A stretch of 64,000 nucleotides of DNA from Shewanella electrica (lineage in GTDB: Bacteria > Pseudomonadota > Gammaproteobacteria > Enterobacterales > Shewanellaceae), in the NCBI RefSeq assembly GCF_022321485.1, contig NZ_JAKOGG010000001.1, forward strand, positions 482,100 through 546,099, given 5' to 3'. Made by a program: the position numbers and the translations under genes. Of the stretch, positions 1 to 9,466 are shown piece by piece; position 1 is the stretch's first letter, and every line of letters begins with the position of its first letter. The notes beneath the pieces were generated by a model. It saw only the letters and a list, made by a program, of their open reading frames with translations, did no database searches and was not told the origin of the DNA.

Positions 1-1
1 T

Positions 2-27
2 AAAAAAGAGCCCGAAGGCTCTTTTTT
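2..27 (-). terminator. Bidirectional intrinsic terminator downstream of slyD
   Basis: An 11-bp perfect stem (2-12 with 17-27) closes a CGAA tetraloop. It has A and T runs on both sides, so it can terminate in either direction. It lies 23 bp past the slyD stop codon. Confidence 0.85.
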
Positions 28-50
28 GGCGGAATGATGAGAAAAGATGG

Positions 51-650
51 TTAGCCGTGGCAGCCGCAACCACCGTTGCCATCACAACCTTCTTTTTTGT
101 CACCGTGATCATGACCACCGCAGCAACCTTCATCACCATGGTCATGGCTGCCACAGCAGCCACCTTCGTGACCGTGATCGTGACCATGGGCGTGGATATG
201 ACCGTGAGCCACTTCTTCAGCGGTCGCTTCACGCACTTCCATCACTTCTACGTTAAATACCAGTGATTGACCCGCCAGTGGATGGTTGCCATCAACAATA
301 ACGGTGTTATCGCGTACTTCAGTTACTTGTACTGGACGTTGACCCATTTCGGTTTCAGCGATGAAACGCATGCCGGGAACGATATCTTGGATATCGCCGA
401 ACGCTTCTAACGGAACTTCTTGGCGCAAGCCGTCGTGGTATGGACCATAGGCTTGTTCGCAATCGATAGTGACTTCTAGAGTTTCACCCTGAGTTTTACC
501 TTCAAGTGCTTTTTCCAGTCCTGGGATCAGATTGCCCATTCCGTGCAGGTAAACCATAGGTTCGCCGTCAAATGAACTTTCAATTAATTTGCCTTGTGTG
601 TCGGTCAAACGGTAATGAATAGTGACCGCACTTTGTTGGGTGATTTGCAT
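51..650 (-). CDS. slyD: FKBP-type peptidyl-prolyl cis-trans isomerase SlyD
   Basis: Cytoplasmic prolyl isomerase, chaperone and metal-binding protein of 199 aa. The FKBP core is split by an insert-in-flap chaperone domain (about residues 70-120), with the typical GMGNLIPGLEKAL segment near residue 38. From about residue 148 there is a long His/Cys/Asp/Gly tail with repeated GHDHGH, CCG and HDHG motifs, matching the nickel-binding tail of SlyD used in hydrogenase and urease maturation. The gene is monocistronic and followed by a strong terminator. The ATG has a GGGAGGCG-type ribosome-binding site just upstream. Identification is firm. Confidence 0.95.
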   Translation of the reverse strand: MQITQQSAVTIHYRLTDTQGKLIESSFDGEPMVYLHGMGNLIPGLEKALEGKTQGETLEVTIDCEQAYGPYHDGLRQEVPLEAFGDIQDIVPGMRFIAETEMGQRPVQVTEVRDNTVIVDGNHPLAGQSLVFNVEVMEVREATAEEVAHGHIHAHGHDHGHEGGCCGSHDHGDEGCCGGHDHGDKKEGCDGNGGCGCHG

Positions 651-995
651 ATCGCCTCCCGTTAAAGATGTCGCGGCATGATAGCGTGCTTTTTTATCGC
701 TGGCGAATAATGGCCTTTGCTTATGCTAACTACTGCACAGTGTTTGAACTATTGCAGTGCATCTGCCCCGTGCAGCCCATAGGCAAGCAAAGCTCGTTGA
801 GCGAGAACGTGTTAAATAAAATGTAATATCTTTGGCGACTAACTGAGATATTTTCATTTAACTCAGAATTTTGTTAGTAAATCGTCCGAAAAACTCCTTG
901 ACAAGCAGCGTCAAAAAAAGCAATTCTTGTTGCCAGCAAATTTAGTACATAAATATTAACAAATTCAGGGTCGTAAAGATTTTATGGTTTTATCC
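651..995. other. Intergenic region between slyD and the thr leader
   Basis: About 345 bp with no convincing gene. It should hold the slyD promoter (minus strand) and the thr promoter (plus strand). The best plus-strand match is TTGTTG at 927-932, a 17-nt spacer, then TAAATA at 950-955, which would start transcription near 962. A TTGACA at 898-903 has no good -10 partner. Confidence 0.5.
927..955 (+). promoter_or_regulatory. Candidate thr operon promoter
   Basis: A -35-like TTGTTG (927-932) and a -10-like TAAATA (950-955) are separated by 17 nt, giving a start near 962 and about 34 nt of leader before thrL. Both hexamers match the sigma-70 consensus only moderately. Confidence 0.35.
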
Positions 996-1067
996 ATGAC
1001 GATGTCAGCCAATATCACTACTACCATTATTATTACCACCACCATTACTGGTGTGGGGGCGGGCTGA
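996..1067 (+). CDS. thrL: thr operon leader peptide ThrL
   Basis: Leader peptide of 23 aa, starting MTMSAN. It contains a run of about a dozen consecutive Thr and Ile codons and ends GVGAG, like the E. coli thr leader (Thr/Ile run ending GNGAG). Ribosome stalling at Thr/Ile codons when charged tRNAs are scarce would favour the antiterminator that follows. In-frame ATG codons at 984 and 1002 are alternative starts; no strong ribosome-binding site separates them. Position, composition and the adjacent attenuator make the call solid despite its size. Confidence 0.85.
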   Translation: MTMSANITTTIIITTTITGVGAG

Positions 1068-1127
1068 TATACCCTGAGTTTAGAGAATTAAGTAAAGCCC
1101 GCCGATCGAAAGAGAAGCGGGTTTTTT
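1056..1127 (+). promoter_or_regulatory. Transcription attenuator of the thr operon
   Basis: The terminator hairpin pairs CCCGC (1098-1102, extended by flanking A/G) with GCGGG (1117-1121) and is followed by TTTTTT. An earlier segment GGGGCGGGCT (1056-1065), overlapping the thrL stop, can pair with AGCCCGCC (1096-1103) as an antiterminator. The two foldings exclude each other, the classical amino-acid attenuation layout. Confidence 0.8.
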
Positions 1128-1159
1128 GTTGTTGGGTGGCGGTATTTAGGAGAAAAACG

Positions 1160-3628
1160 ATGAAGGTGATGAAGTTTGGCGGTACATCGTTGGCAAATTG
1201 GCAACGTTTTGAGATGGCCGCTGATATTGTGGCGGGATCAGCGAAGGAGGAGAGCATCGCGGTGGTGCTGTCGGCTCCCGCTACGGTCACCAATGGATTG
1301 CTTGCCATGGTGGAATGTGCGTTGGAAAAAGGCGATGTTGCCGCAGCGCTCGAAAAGGTGGAAAGCGTATTTCGTCAGCTTTATCGCGATGCGTTAGTGA
1401 TGATTCATGATGCGGCAGCGGAAGCCTCGTTAACCCATAAGCTGGACGCACAGCTGAAAGACTGGAAAGCCAAATTAGACGGTATCGTGCTCTTGGGGGA
1501 GTGTCCTGATACTGTGCGGGCTGAAGTGGTTGTCGCGGGTGAGCGTCTATCGGCGGCGTTGATGATCAAAGTGATGGAAGCAAAAGGGCTGACTTCTGGT
1601 TTACTTGAACCGCGCTCTTTATTCTTAGCTCATGGAACACCGGCGGAATCTGTTGTTGATATTAACGTGAGTAAACCGCGTTTTTCACTGCTAAATCTGG
1701 ACGACAAAAGAGTGTGGGTTATGCCAGGTTTCACGGCGGCAAACGCCGAAGGCAAAGTGGTTACCCTTGGCCGTAATGGCTCAGATTATTCCGCTGCAGT
1801 ATTGGCGGCTTGTTTGGATGCCTCAAGTTGTGAAATCTGGACTGACGTCGATGGTGTCTATAACACTGACCCACGCATTGTAAAAAATGCCAAGTTGCTG
1901 TCGCAGCTTAGTTACCAAGAGGCGATGGAACTCTCTTACTTTGGTGCCAAAGTGTTGCACCCGAAAACCATTGCTCCCATCGCTCAATTCCAAATTCCTT
2001 GCTACATCAAAAACAGCTTCAATCCACAGGCGCCGGGCACGTTAGTGTCGAGTAGCCCAGATCAAACCGGTTTGCAGGTGAAAGCCATCTCCAACCTAGA
2101 CAACCAAACTATGGTGGATGTGTCTGGCCCAGGTATGAAAGGCATGGTGGGCATGGCCTCGCGCATTTTGGGTGCTATCGCTCGGGCGGGGGTATCCGTG
2201 ACCTTGATTACTCAAAGCTCGAGTGAATACAGCATCAGTTTCTGCGTACCATCGGCCGATGCGGCCAAGGCCAAATGGGTATTGGAGCAGGAGTTTGAGC
2301 TGGAGCTAAAGAGCGAGCTGCTTGAGCCTATCGTCATGCGTCATCAATTGTCTATCATCTCGCTGATCGGTGATGGCATGCGTACTTATAAAGGTGCGGC
2401 GGCTAAGTTCTTCCAAGCATTGGCGCAAGCCAGTGTCAACATTGTCGCTATCGCCCAAGGTTCATCTGAGCGTTCTATCTCGGCGGTAATCGAGCAACGT
2501 AAGATCACCAACGCCATTGGTGCGTGTCATCAAGGCTTCTTCGATGTGCAGCAATATCTGGATCTGTTCTTGGTTGGCTCAGGCAACATCGGCGCAGGAT
2601 TGTTAGAGCAAATCGCGAAACAAACTGAATTCCTGAAAAAGCAGAACATCACCATTCGTGTCTGTGCGATTGCCAACTCGAATACCATGCTGCTCGATGC
2701 TGGTGGCATCGCTTTAGAGAATTGGCAGGATAATTTGAATGCGTGCCAGCAAGCGTTTGATCTACAAGCGATGTTGGATTGGAGCAAAGAACAGCAACTG
2801 CTCAACCCTGTGTTGGTGGATTGCACTTCATCTTCAGCAATTGCTAGCGCCTACCCAGATATCATGAATGCTGGCTTCCACGTGGTAACGCCGAACAAAA
2901 AAGCCAATACCGCCGATATGGACTTCTATCGCGTACTGCGTAAAACCGCATTGGCTCAGCGGCGCCAATTCTTGTACGAAACCAACGTTGGTGCTGGTTT
3001 GCCCGTTATCGATAACTTGAAGAAACTGATGTATGCCGGTGACAAATTAAAGTCGTTTAAAGGCATTTTGTCTGGCTCGCTGTCTTATATCTTTGGCATG
3101 TTAGAGCAGGGTATGAGCCTGTCGGAAGCTACTCATATTGCCCGCGAAAAATGCTTTACCGAGCCAGATCCGCGTGACGACTTGAATGGTATGGACGTGG
3201 CGCGTAAGGTGTTAATCATCGCGCGTGAAGCGGGTATGCCATTGGAACTGAAAGATATTCATGTTGAACCTGTGCTACCTGCTGATTTTGATAGCGACGG
3301 CGATGTCGAACAGTTTATGGCGCGTTTACCGAGCATTGATGCGTGGATGGCTGAGCAGATTGCTAGCGCCAAAGCGCAAGGTAAAACCCTGCGTTATGTT
3401 GGCGAAATCTCCGACGCGGGTTGCAGCGTAGGTATTCGTGCCGTGGGGGAAGATGATCCATTGTTCAGAGTGAAAGACGGTGAAAATGCGTTGGCATTTT
3501 ACAGCCAATATTATCAACCGATTCCATTTGTACTGCGCGGCTATGGCGCGGGTACTGAGGTAACTGCAGCAGGGGTATTTGCTGACTTGCTACGTACGCT
3601 GAATTGGACAAGAGAGGTAGATTTATGA
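1160..3628 (+). CDS. thrA: Bifunctional aspartokinase I / homoserine dehydrogenase I
   Basis: Catalyses the first step (aspartate to aspartyl phosphate) and the third step (aspartate semialdehyde to homoserine) of threonine synthesis. The product is 822 aa against 820 for E. coli ThrA. It starts [13 protein letters not shown], with the aspartokinase KFGGTS motif at the N-terminus. Two ACT regulatory domains lie around 300-460. Homoserine dehydrogenase begins near 465 with the NAD-binding VGSGNIG motif. An upstream in-frame GTG at 1136 would add eight residues, but the ATG at 1160 has TAGGAG correctly spaced and matches the family N-terminus. The stop overlaps thrB by ATGA, indicating translational coupling. 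Confidence 0.95.
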   Translation: MKVMKFGGTSLANWQRFEMAADIVAGSAKEESIAVVLSAPATVTNGLLAMVECALEKGDVAAALEKVESVFRQLYRDALVMIHDAAAEASLTHKLDAQLKDWKAKLDGIVLLGECPDTVRAEVVVAGERLSAALMIKVMEAKGLTSGLLEPRSLFLAHGTPAESVVDINVSKPRFSLLNLDDKRVWVMPGFTAANAEGKVVTLGRNGSDYSAAVLAACLDASSCEIWTDVDGVYNTDPRIVKNAKLLSQLSYQEAMELSYFGAKVLHPKTIAPIAQFQIPCYIKNSFNPQAPGTLVSSSPDQTGLQVKAISNLDNQTMVDVSGPGMKGMVGMASRILGAIARAGVSVTLITQSSSEYSISFCVPSADAAKAKWVLEQEFELELKSELLEPIVMRHQLSIISLIGDGMRTYKGAAAKFFQALAQASVNIVAIAQGSSERSISAVIEQRKITNAIGACHQGFFDVQQYLDLFLVGSGNIGAGLLEQIAKQTEFLKKQNITIRVCAIANSNTMLLDAGGIALENWQDNLNACQQAFDLQAMLDWSKEQQLLNPVLVDCTSSSAIASAYPDIMNAGFHVVTPNKKANTADMDFYRVLRKTALAQRRQFLYETNVGAGLPVIDNLKKLMYAGDKLKSFKGILSGSLSYIFGMLEQGMSLSEATHIAREKCFTEPDPRDDLNGMDVARKVLIIAREAGMPLELKDIHVEPVLPADFDSDGDVEQFMARLPSIDAWMAEQIASAKAQGKTLRYVGEISDAGCSVGIRAVGEDDPLFRVKDGENALAFYSQYYQPIPFVLRGYGAGTEVTAAGVFADLLRTLNWTREVDL

Positions 3629-4575
3629 GTTCGGCAGCGTTAACTGTGTATGCGCCAGCCTCGATGGGCAACGTCGGTGTGGGCTTTGATCTGCTGGGGG
3701 CGGCACTGGCACCGATAGATGGCAGTTTATTGGGCGACACAGTGACCATTAGTGCGGCGGATAGCGGCGTGCATTTGGCGCAAGTGGGTGAGTGGGCAGC
3801 TAAGCTGCCGCCAGCGCCAGAGGATAATATTGTTTATCAGTGTGCCGAGTTTTTTCTTGATAAATTTGCCATCAATCGCGGCGTAGCGTTAAGCCTGAGT
3901 AAAAACCTGCCGGTGGGTAGCGGCTTAGGTTCTAGCGCAAGTTCCGTGGTGGCCGCACTTTATGCGTTGAATGAATTTTTTGGCCGTCCGTGTAATCAAC
4001 AGCAATTGCTGGCGTTAATGGGCGAGTTTGAAGGGCGTATCAGTGGTGCGATTCATTACGATAACGTAGCGCCATGTTACCTCGGTGGTATGCAGCTTAT
4101 GTTGGATCTGCCGGAGCGTATTTGTGAAGCGATCCCCGCCTTTGAAAATTGGTATTGGGTCGTCGCCTATCCGGGCATTTCGCTCTCAACCGCGAAGATG
4201 CGTGCCTTGATGCCAGCGCAGTACGATAAAAGCGTGGCGATAGAATTTGGTAAAAACCTCAGCGCGTTTGTGCACGCCAGCTATCGCCAAGACGCACAAC
4301 TGGCTATTACCGTACTGAAAGATGTGTTGGCTGAGCCTTATCGTGCTGCTGCCATCCCCGGCTTTGAGCAAGCCAAGCAGGCGCTTGCCGAATTGGGCAT
4401 GTTAGCCACAGGGATCTCAGGTAGCGGGCCGACACTGTTTACTGTGACCGATGATCTAGCTAAAGCCAATGAAGCTAATGCATGGCTGCAGGCGCACTAT
4501 CTGACAGAAGCTGGCGGCTTCTCGCATATTTGCCGACTCGACTCTCAGGGGGCAAGAGTCTTGGCAGTTGAATGA
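3625..4575 (+). CDS. thrB: Homoserine kinase
   Basis: GHMP-family kinase of 316 aa that phosphorylates homoserine to O-phosphohomoserine, feeding ThrC. The ATP-binding GHMP motif is visible as [16 protein letters not shown] (about residues 90-105). The N-terminus [14 protein letters not shown] and the C-terminal GISGSGPT loop are also typical. The ATG at 3625 overlaps the thrA stop (ATGA), so it is preferred over the in-frame TTG at 3604. Second structural gene of the attenuated thr operon. Confidence 0.95.
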   Translation: MSSAALTVYAPASMGNVGVGFDLLGAALAPIDGSLLGDTVTISAADSGVHLAQVGEWAAKLPPAPEDNIVYQCAEFFLDKFAINRGVALSLSKNLPVGSGLGSSASSVVAALYALNEFFGRPCNQQQLLALMGEFEGRISGAIHYDNVAPCYLGGMQLMLDLPERICEAIPAFENWYWVVAYPGISLSTAKMRALMPAQYDKSVAIEFGKNLSAFVHASYRQDAQLAITVLKDVLAEPYRAAAIPGFEQAKQALAELGMLATGISGSGPTLFTVTDDLAKANEANAWLQAHYLTEAGGFSHICRLDSQGARVLAVE

Positions 4576-4606
4576 TGTATGACAACTTATAAGGCAATGA
4601 CGAATT

Positions 4607-5890
4607 ATGGAACTGTATAACCTTAAACATCCCGCGCAACGGGTGAACTTTGCTGAAGCGGTTAAGCTCGGCCTCGGTATGGATCGCGGCTTGTTTTTCC
4701 CTACGAAAATCCCGCGCTTAGCCAATGTTGAAGCCTTATTAGCTTTACCGTTTGTGGAACGCAGTAAAGCGGTGTTGGGCGCTTGGTTGGCGGATGAATT
4801 AGGCCAGCCGTTAGTCGACCAATTAGTCGAAAACGCCTTTAACTTTGAACTGCCTTTGGTTGAGGTGGATGAGCGTCGCAGCAGTTTAGAGCTGTTTCAC
4901 GGGCCAACTTTGGCATTTAAAGATTTTGGCGCACGTTTTATGGCGCAGTGTCTCAACGCGGTGGGCGGCGACGATAAGATCACTATTCTTACTGCGACCT
5001 CGGGCGACACCGGTGCCGCGGTGGCCGATGCCTTTTATGGCTTAGATAAAGTGCAAGTGATGGTGCTGTATCCGAAAGGCAAAATCAGCGAACTGCAGGA
5101 AAAAATGTTCACCACATTGGGTGATAACATCCATACCGTGGCGGTGGAATCTGACTTTGATGACTGTCAAACGTTAGTTAAGCAGGCGTTTGAAGATAGC
5201 GATGTGCGTGATGGATTGCACTTGAACTCGGCCAACTCTATCAATATCAGCCGTTTGTTGGCACAAATCTGCTACTACTTTGAGGCTGTGACGCGTTATC
5301 GCCAGCAGTATCACGATGACCCAGTGATCTGTGTACCGAGTGGCAACTTCGGCAACTTGACTGCTGGACTCTTTGCCAAAGCGATGGGCCTACCAGTGAA
5401 ACGTTTTGTGGCTGCCACCAACAGTAACGACACCGTACCGCGTTATTTAAGCTTTGGTGATTGGGCGCCTCGCCACACTGTGGCCACCATGTCGAACGCT
5501 ATGGATGTGTCGGAGCCTTCCAATTGGCCGCGGGTAGAAGCGATCTTCGCGGAGATGAAATGGCCGCTGACCGACTTAACTGGCGTGGCATTATCTGAGT
5601 CGCAAACTCATCAGTCGCTGAAGACTTTGAAAGACTCGGGCTACCAATCAGAGCCTCATGCCGCTATTGCCGCCGAAGCGCTCAACATGACGCTTAAAGA
5701 GGATGAGCGCGGTATCTTTTTAGCGACGGCACACCCTGCTAAGTTTAAAGATGTGGTGGATCGTGAGTTAGGCACCGACTTGCCACTGCCAAAAGCGTTA
5801 GCTGATGTGGCACACAAGCCAAGTTTGGCGGCAACTTTGCCAGCAGACTTTGCGGCACTGAAAGCACATATGCTCAAAACCTTGGGTTAG
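4607..5890 (+). CDS. thrC: Threonine synthase
   Basis: PLP enzyme of 427 aa converting O-phosphohomoserine to threonine. The PLP lysine lies in the FHGPTLAFKDFGARF motif (about residues 97-111). TATSGDTGAA and CVPSGNFGNL are the phosphate-binding and substrate loops of the family. Last gene of the thr operon, 31 bp after thrB and followed by an intrinsic terminator. Length agrees with the E. coli enzyme (428 aa). Confidence 0.95.
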   Translation: MELYNLKHPAQRVNFAEAVKLGLGMDRGLFFPTKIPRLANVEALLALPFVERSKAVLGAWLADELGQPLVDQLVENAFNFELPLVEVDERRSSLELFHGPTLAFKDFGARFMAQCLNAVGGDDKITILTATSGDTGAAVADAFYGLDKVQVMVLYPKGKISELQEKMFTTLGDNIHTVAVESDFDDCQTLVKQAFEDSDVRDGLHLNSANSINISRLLAQICYYFEAVTRYRQQYHDDPVICVPSGNFGNLTAGLFAKAMGLPVKRFVAATNSNDTVPRYLSFGDWAPRHTVATMSNAMDVSEPSNWPRVEAIFAEMKWPLTDLTGVALSESQTHQSLKTLKDSGYQSEPHAAIAAEALNMTLKEDERGIFLATAHPAKFKDVVDRELGTDLPLPKALADVAHKPSLAATLPADFAALKAHMLKTLG

Positions 5891-5913
5891 CTAATCAGTA
5901 TTCGGTCGCAATA

Positions 5914-5936
5914 GGCTCCTCGCGGAGCCTTTTTTA
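5914..5936 (+). terminator. Terminator of the thr operon
   Basis: GGCTCC (5914-5919), a TCGC loop, and GGAGCC (5924-5929) are followed by TTTTTT, 23 bp after the thrC stop. Confidence 0.85.
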
Positions 5937-5957
5937 TAGGCGTATTTCAGTGGCGGT

Positions 5958-6809
5958 TTAACGGCTGACGCTTTGCAGCCAGGTAATTTCCTCGGGCCAA
6001 ATCTCAGGCCGAACCGTCTCCAAAATCAGTGGGATTTCGGTGGTGGCCGGGTGTTGCATAATGAACTCAAACGCCGTTTTGCCGATCGTGCCATAGCCAA
6101 GAGAATCATGGCGGTCGACCCGACTGGCAAATGCTGTTTTGCAATCGTTTAAATGCATGCCTTTGAGATAGTCAAAGCCGACAATGTCGCCAAATTGCGC
6201 AAAGCTTTGCTGGCAGGCTTCGGTGGTCGTCAGATCATAACCTGCGGCAAACATATGGCAGGTGTCTAAACAGATGCCAACACGACTTTTATCTTCCACG
6301 TGATGGATGATTTGCGCCAACTGCTCAAATTGATGCCCAAGGTTAGAACCTTGTCCGGCGGTATTTTCAATCACCGCCGTCACTCCTCGCGTTTGCTCCA
6401 ACGCGACGTTGATGGAATCGCTGATGTTGCGTAAGCATAGCGTTTCCGAAATCTTGCGTAGGTGACTGCCCGGATGAAAGTTGAGCAGCGTGAGTCCCAA
6501 TTGCTCACAACGCTGCATCTCATCAACAAAGGCTTCACGTGACTTGGCGAGTAGCTCAGGCTCTGGATGGCCGAGGTTTATCAAGTAACTGTCATGCGGC
6601 AGGATTTGTGCGGCTTGGTAACCGTGAGCCTGACAGTTGTGCTGGAATGCCTCAATATCTGCCGCTTGCAAAGGCGCGGCCTGCCAGCGCCGTTGGTTTT
6701 TAGTGAATAGCGCGAAAGCGGTCGCGCCGATTTTCGCGGCATTTAATGGCGCATTGGCGACGCCGCCTTGGGCGCTGACGTGAGCGCCCACCCAACGTTG
6801 AGATGTCAT
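5958..6809 (-). CDS. nfo: Endonuclease IV (AP endonuclease)
   Basis: Zinc-dependent apurinic/apyrimidinic endonuclease of base-excision repair. It carries the family signatures [10 protein letters not shown] at the N-terminus, [37 protein letters not shown] and HLNDCK, which supply the three-metal His/Asp/Glu ligands. Starting at 6809 gives 283 aa, matching E. coli Nfo (285). An in-frame ATG pair at 6830/6827 would add seven residues, and no strong ribosome-binding site decides between them. It converges on the thr operon. Confidence 0.92.
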   Translation of the reverse strand: MTSQRWVGAHVSAQGGVANAPLNAAKIGATAFALFTKNQRRWQAAPLQAADIEAFQHNCQAHGYQAAQILPHDSYLINLGHPEPELLAKSREAFVDEMQRCEQLGLTLLNFHPGSHLRKISETLCLRNISDSINVALEQTRGVTAVIENTAGQGSNLGHQFEQLAQIIHHVEDKSRVGICLDTCHMFAAGYDLTTTEACQQSFAQFGDIVGFDYLKGMHLNDCKTAFASRVDRHDSLGYGTIGKTAFEFIMQHPATTEIPLILETVRPEIWPEEITWLQSVSR

Positions 6810-6971
6810 GGCATTTTGGTTTGTCATCAAAAAATTGCCGCAAGGCTACCATCTCCAACTTTAGCCATTCAAGTATTGTGCGGCAGCAATAACACACGGC
6901 ATCACTCTAGCCGTTGTTGTAATTTTCTGTGATTTTGTTCGCTTTATCTGCCACAAGGTCAATAAATTTCC

Positions 6972-7013
6972 TTGATCACTATCAAGTATTTATCCTAATG
7001 CAGTCGCTAATAT
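6972..7013 (+). promoter_or_regulatory. FNR box and promoter of the hemerythrin gene
   Basis: TTGATCACTATCAA (6972-6985) is a perfect match to the FNR consensus TTGAT-N4-ATCAA. TAATAT at 7008-7013 is a good -10, giving a start near 7020. The FNR site would then be centred near -41.5, the class II activator position. This suggests activation under oxygen limitation by FNR (called EtrA in Shewanella). Confidence 0.75.
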
Positions 7014-7075
7014 TGGGTAAATTGAAAGTTCTTTACTAGATTTTAACCAATGAAGGCCCCAGCCTGGAGAGCCCT

Positions 7076-7630
7076 ATGCTGCCTAGATTACATAATGATC
7101 ATAAGCACATTGCTGTGTTGCTCAATCTGCTTAAAGGAAAGTACCAGAAGCTAGCCGATGGTGAATCGGTCAACTTTGGCTTGGTACGCGATGTAGTGGA
7201 GTACATGCAAAGTTATACCGAGCATAGCCACCATCCGCTGGAAGATATTATCTATGAATACTATCTTGAGCGATTCGCGCGCAAAGACTCTACCAAACGG
7301 CTCAGTCAAGAGCATCAAAAGCTGGTTGATGCGTCAACAACATTGGCCACTACGCTCAATTTGATTCTCAATGACATTGTGGTGGCTAAAGAAAAGCTGA
7401 TTGAGGACCTGAAGGCTTACGTCACCATGCAGGAAGAACACTTGCGCTATGAAGAGGAGCACATCTTCCCTTTGTTAGAAAAGACCATGACAGCTGACGA
7501 TTGGCAACGAGTTGAATCAACCTGCTCTGAGAAATTGGTAGATGACCCTTTATTTACCAACAGCGATGATGTGGTGTTTGAGGAATTGCGTGGTTACATT
7601 CAAACCGTCGAACCTATTTCTCTAAAATAA
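7076..7630 (+). CDS. Hemerythrin-like HHE-domain protein
   Basis: A 184-aa, mostly helical cytoplasmic protein with the ligand pattern of bacterial hemerythrin HHE domains: HNDHKHI at residues 6-12, HSHHPLED near 50-58, EHQKL near 83, and EEHLRYEEEHIFP near 122-135. These His/Glu residues should bind a non-heme di-iron centre that senses or handles O2, NO or iron. GGAGA lies 5 nt before the ATG. The perfect FNR box upstream points to a microaerobic or anaerobic role. The exact role is unknown; it is not obviously YtfE. Confidence 0.85.
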   Translation: MLPRLHNDHKHIAVLLNLLKGKYQKLADGESVNFGLVRDVVEYMQSYTEHSHHPLEDIIYEYYLERFARKDSTKRLSQEHQKLVDASTTLATTLNLILNDIVVAKEKLIEDLKAYVTMQEEHLRYEEEHIFPLLEKTMTADDWQRVESTCSEKLVDDPLFTNSDDVVFEELRGYIQTVEPISLK

Positions 7631-7646
7631 TTTCTATGTCTAATGC

Positions 7647-7673
7647 AAAAAAGTCGGAATTATCCGGCTTTTT
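7647..7673 (+). terminator. Terminator after the hemerythrin gene
   Basis: AAAAAGTCGG pairs with CCGGCTTTTTT around an AATTAT loop, ending in a T run, about 20 bp after the stop. Confidence 0.75.
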
Positions 7674-7960
7674 TGTTGTTCACGTGCAGCTATTCGGCTG
7701 CTTTCTATGTTGCTACATTGGCTGTAACTTGTTGAGTTTTTGTGATTAGTAAATGCTCGTTCAACAGTTGTCGAGCAAAAGCACTATTGTAATATTGCAA
7801 AAATGTATAAATAACGTGCGCTATAGCATTTCTTTGTTACTAGCAAATACGCTAATGTTTAACTATTCTTTAAAAGAATATGTTCAGTATAACTGGCAGA
7901 AAATTAACAATATTTTTCGTTTTTATCGCCGTGTAATTGGCATATGCCGGAGATTTGACT
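7674..7960 (+). other. AT-rich upstream region of the minor pilin operon
   Basis: About 290 bp of AT-rich DNA that must contain the pil operon promoter. TATAAA/TATAGC-like -10 candidates lie near 7804-7827 without a clear -35. An open frame at 7753-7974 lacks a ribosome-binding site and family features. No FimT/GspH-type pilin gene, which often precedes pilV, is present. Confidence 0.4.
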
Positions 7961-8506
7961 TTGTTAAAAAATAAGAGAGGCGGGTTCTCTCTCATAGAAG
8001 TGATGGTTGCACTGGTGATTCTAGTGATCGGCCTTATTGGCATTTTCAATTTGCACATTGTAGCCAAACGTTCGAGTTTCGAATCATTTCAGCAAACGCA
8101 AGCGGCGTATCTTGCTAATGACATGTTGAACCGAATGAAGTCAAACCGCACTGAGTTAGCTAACTATGCTGGCACCTATGGAGCTTTGGCGGCGGGGGAA
8201 ACCGTGCCAACTTCTTGTGACCAATCTGGGGCGAATTGTAATTCTTCAAACATGCGTGTTTGGGATTTGTACCAATGGCGATGGACATTCTCTGGCGGCG
8301 CCGAAGTCGATAATGGCAAGAATGTGGGCGGGTTAGACACCACTACGGCGTGTATTGTGGTGAATGATCGTAATGTCAACATTGTGATTGCATGGCGCGG
8401 TATTCGAGAAATGGCGGGCAAAGTTAGCTCTAGTTCTAATTGCGGTAGTGCATTAAATAATCGCCGTAGACTGTTTGAGTTAGCCAGTGTGATTGAGCGT
8501 AATTAG
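7961..8506 (+). CDS. pilV: Type IV pilus minor pilin PilV
   Basis: Minor pilin of 181 aa. A short basic leader ends in Gly and is cut before Phe (RGG|FSLIEVMVALVIL), the type III prepilin signal recognised by PilD, with the conserved Glu at +5 and a hydrophobic N-terminal helix. The best start is TTG at 7961: GGAG lies 8 nt upstream and the leader is then eight residues, as usual for type IVa pilins. In-frame TTGs at 7937 and 7955 are less well placed. First gene of a six-gene cluster, 3 bp before pilW. Confidence 0.85.
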   Translation: MLKNKRGGFSLIEVMVALVILVIGLIGIFNLHIVAKRSSFESFQQTQAAYLANDMLNRMKSNRTELANYAGTYGALAAGETVPTSCDQSGANCNSSNMRVWDLYQWRWTFSGGAEVDNGKNVGGLDTTTACIVVNDRNVNIVIAWRGIREMAGKVSSSSNCGSALNNRRRLFELASVIERN

Positions 8507-8509
8507 GCT

Positions 8510-9463
8510 ATGACAAAAATAACAATGACCAAAGGGTTCTCCCTTGTCGAACTGATGGTAGCGATGCTGATTAGCCTGTTTCTCACCCTTGGGCTCTTCG
8601 CTATGTTTTCTATGTCGGCGACAAATATCACCACCACCGGGCAATTTAATCAATTGCAAGAGAACGGGCGGCTGGCGCTTGCCATTATTACTCCTGATTT
8701 AATGCAAACTGGTTTTATGGGCGATGCCACTGGTCAGTCGCTACGTTTAGGCACCGGCGTTGAGGTGCGCGATGCGATTGCGAATGACTGTATTGGCGCA
8801 GGCATTAATAACCGCTCATTGCCTACCGCGGCGGGCAATTTTCGGCTGTTATGGGGTTATGAAAACGGCAATAGTGCTGAGTCTATCGGCTGTCTTAGCA
8901 GTGTTGAGGCTAATACTGATGTGGTGCAACTTAAACGTATGGTGGGGCCTGCGGCTGCATCCAGTGGTTATCGGGCTGCGACCAAAGGTAACAGTATTGT
9001 TTTCTTTTCCAGCGACAGTAATCAGCCCGCCGATATTGAGTATCGGACGTGGCAATACCAGCACCGTATCTACTACATCAGTGACGTTGGCGGTGAGCCA
9101 GTACTTACCCGCAGAGCCTTGTCTTCCTCAGGGATGAACAATATCGAGCAGTTGGTCGATGGCATTGAAAATATGCGCATTCTTTATGGCATAGACATGG
9201 ATGGTGATGATGTTGCCGATAAGTTTTTAGCGGCTAATAACATGACAGAAGCGATGTGGAATAACTCGTCTACCAACCGAATTGTGGCATTTAAGGTGTT
9301 TTTGTTGGTCCGAGCAGTCGATCCGGATCGTAGTTATCAGAATGACAAGCAATATACGCTTGGTGACAAGCAGTTGGGGCCATTTAACGATAACTATCGA
9401 CGTGTTGTGTTATCCACCATGGTGGTTTTAGAAAACCCATTGGCTCAGTTGGAAGATAGCTAA
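8510..9463 (+). CDS. pilW: Type IV pilus minor pilin PilW
   Basis: Minor pilin of 317 aa with a prepilin leader cut at G|FSLVELMVAMLISLFLTLG (residues 9-10), Glu at +5 and a hydrophobic helix. The size and the LMQTGFMG region fit PilW, which helps prime pilus assembly together with PilV, PilX, PilE and PilY1. It starts 3 bp after pilV and ends 3 bp before pilX, so the genes are tightly coupled. A Ca-loop-like DMDGDDVAD lies near residue 225. Confidence 0.88.
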   Translation: MTKITMTKGFSLVELMVAMLISLFLTLGLFAMFSMSATNITTTGQFNQLQENGRLALAIITPDLMQTGFMGDATGQSLRLGTGVEVRDAIANDCIGAGINNRSLPTAAGNFRLLWGYENGNSAESIGCLSSVEANTDVVQLKRMVGPAAASSGYRAATKGNSIVFFSSDSNQPADIEYRTWQYQHRIYYISDVGGEPVLTRRALSSSGMNNIEQLVDGIENMRILYGIDMDGDDVADKFLAANNMTEAMWNNSSTNRIVAFKVFLLVRAVDPDRSYQNDKQYTLGDKQLGPFNDNYRRVVLSTMVVLENPLAQLEDS

Positions 9464-9466
9464 CTT

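Noticed and set aside
47-266. His-rich plus-strand frames over slyD
   Set aside because: Antisense shadow of the His/Cys-rich tail of SlyD; no ribosome-binding site or independent support.
898-903. TTGACA as the thr -35
   Set aside because: An exact hexamer, but the positions 16-18 nt downstream give no acceptable -10; the weaker pair at 927-955 fits better.
7753-7974. 73-codon frame before pilV
   Set aside because: AT-rich, no ribosome-binding site, no family features, and it overlaps the likely pil promoter and the pilV start.
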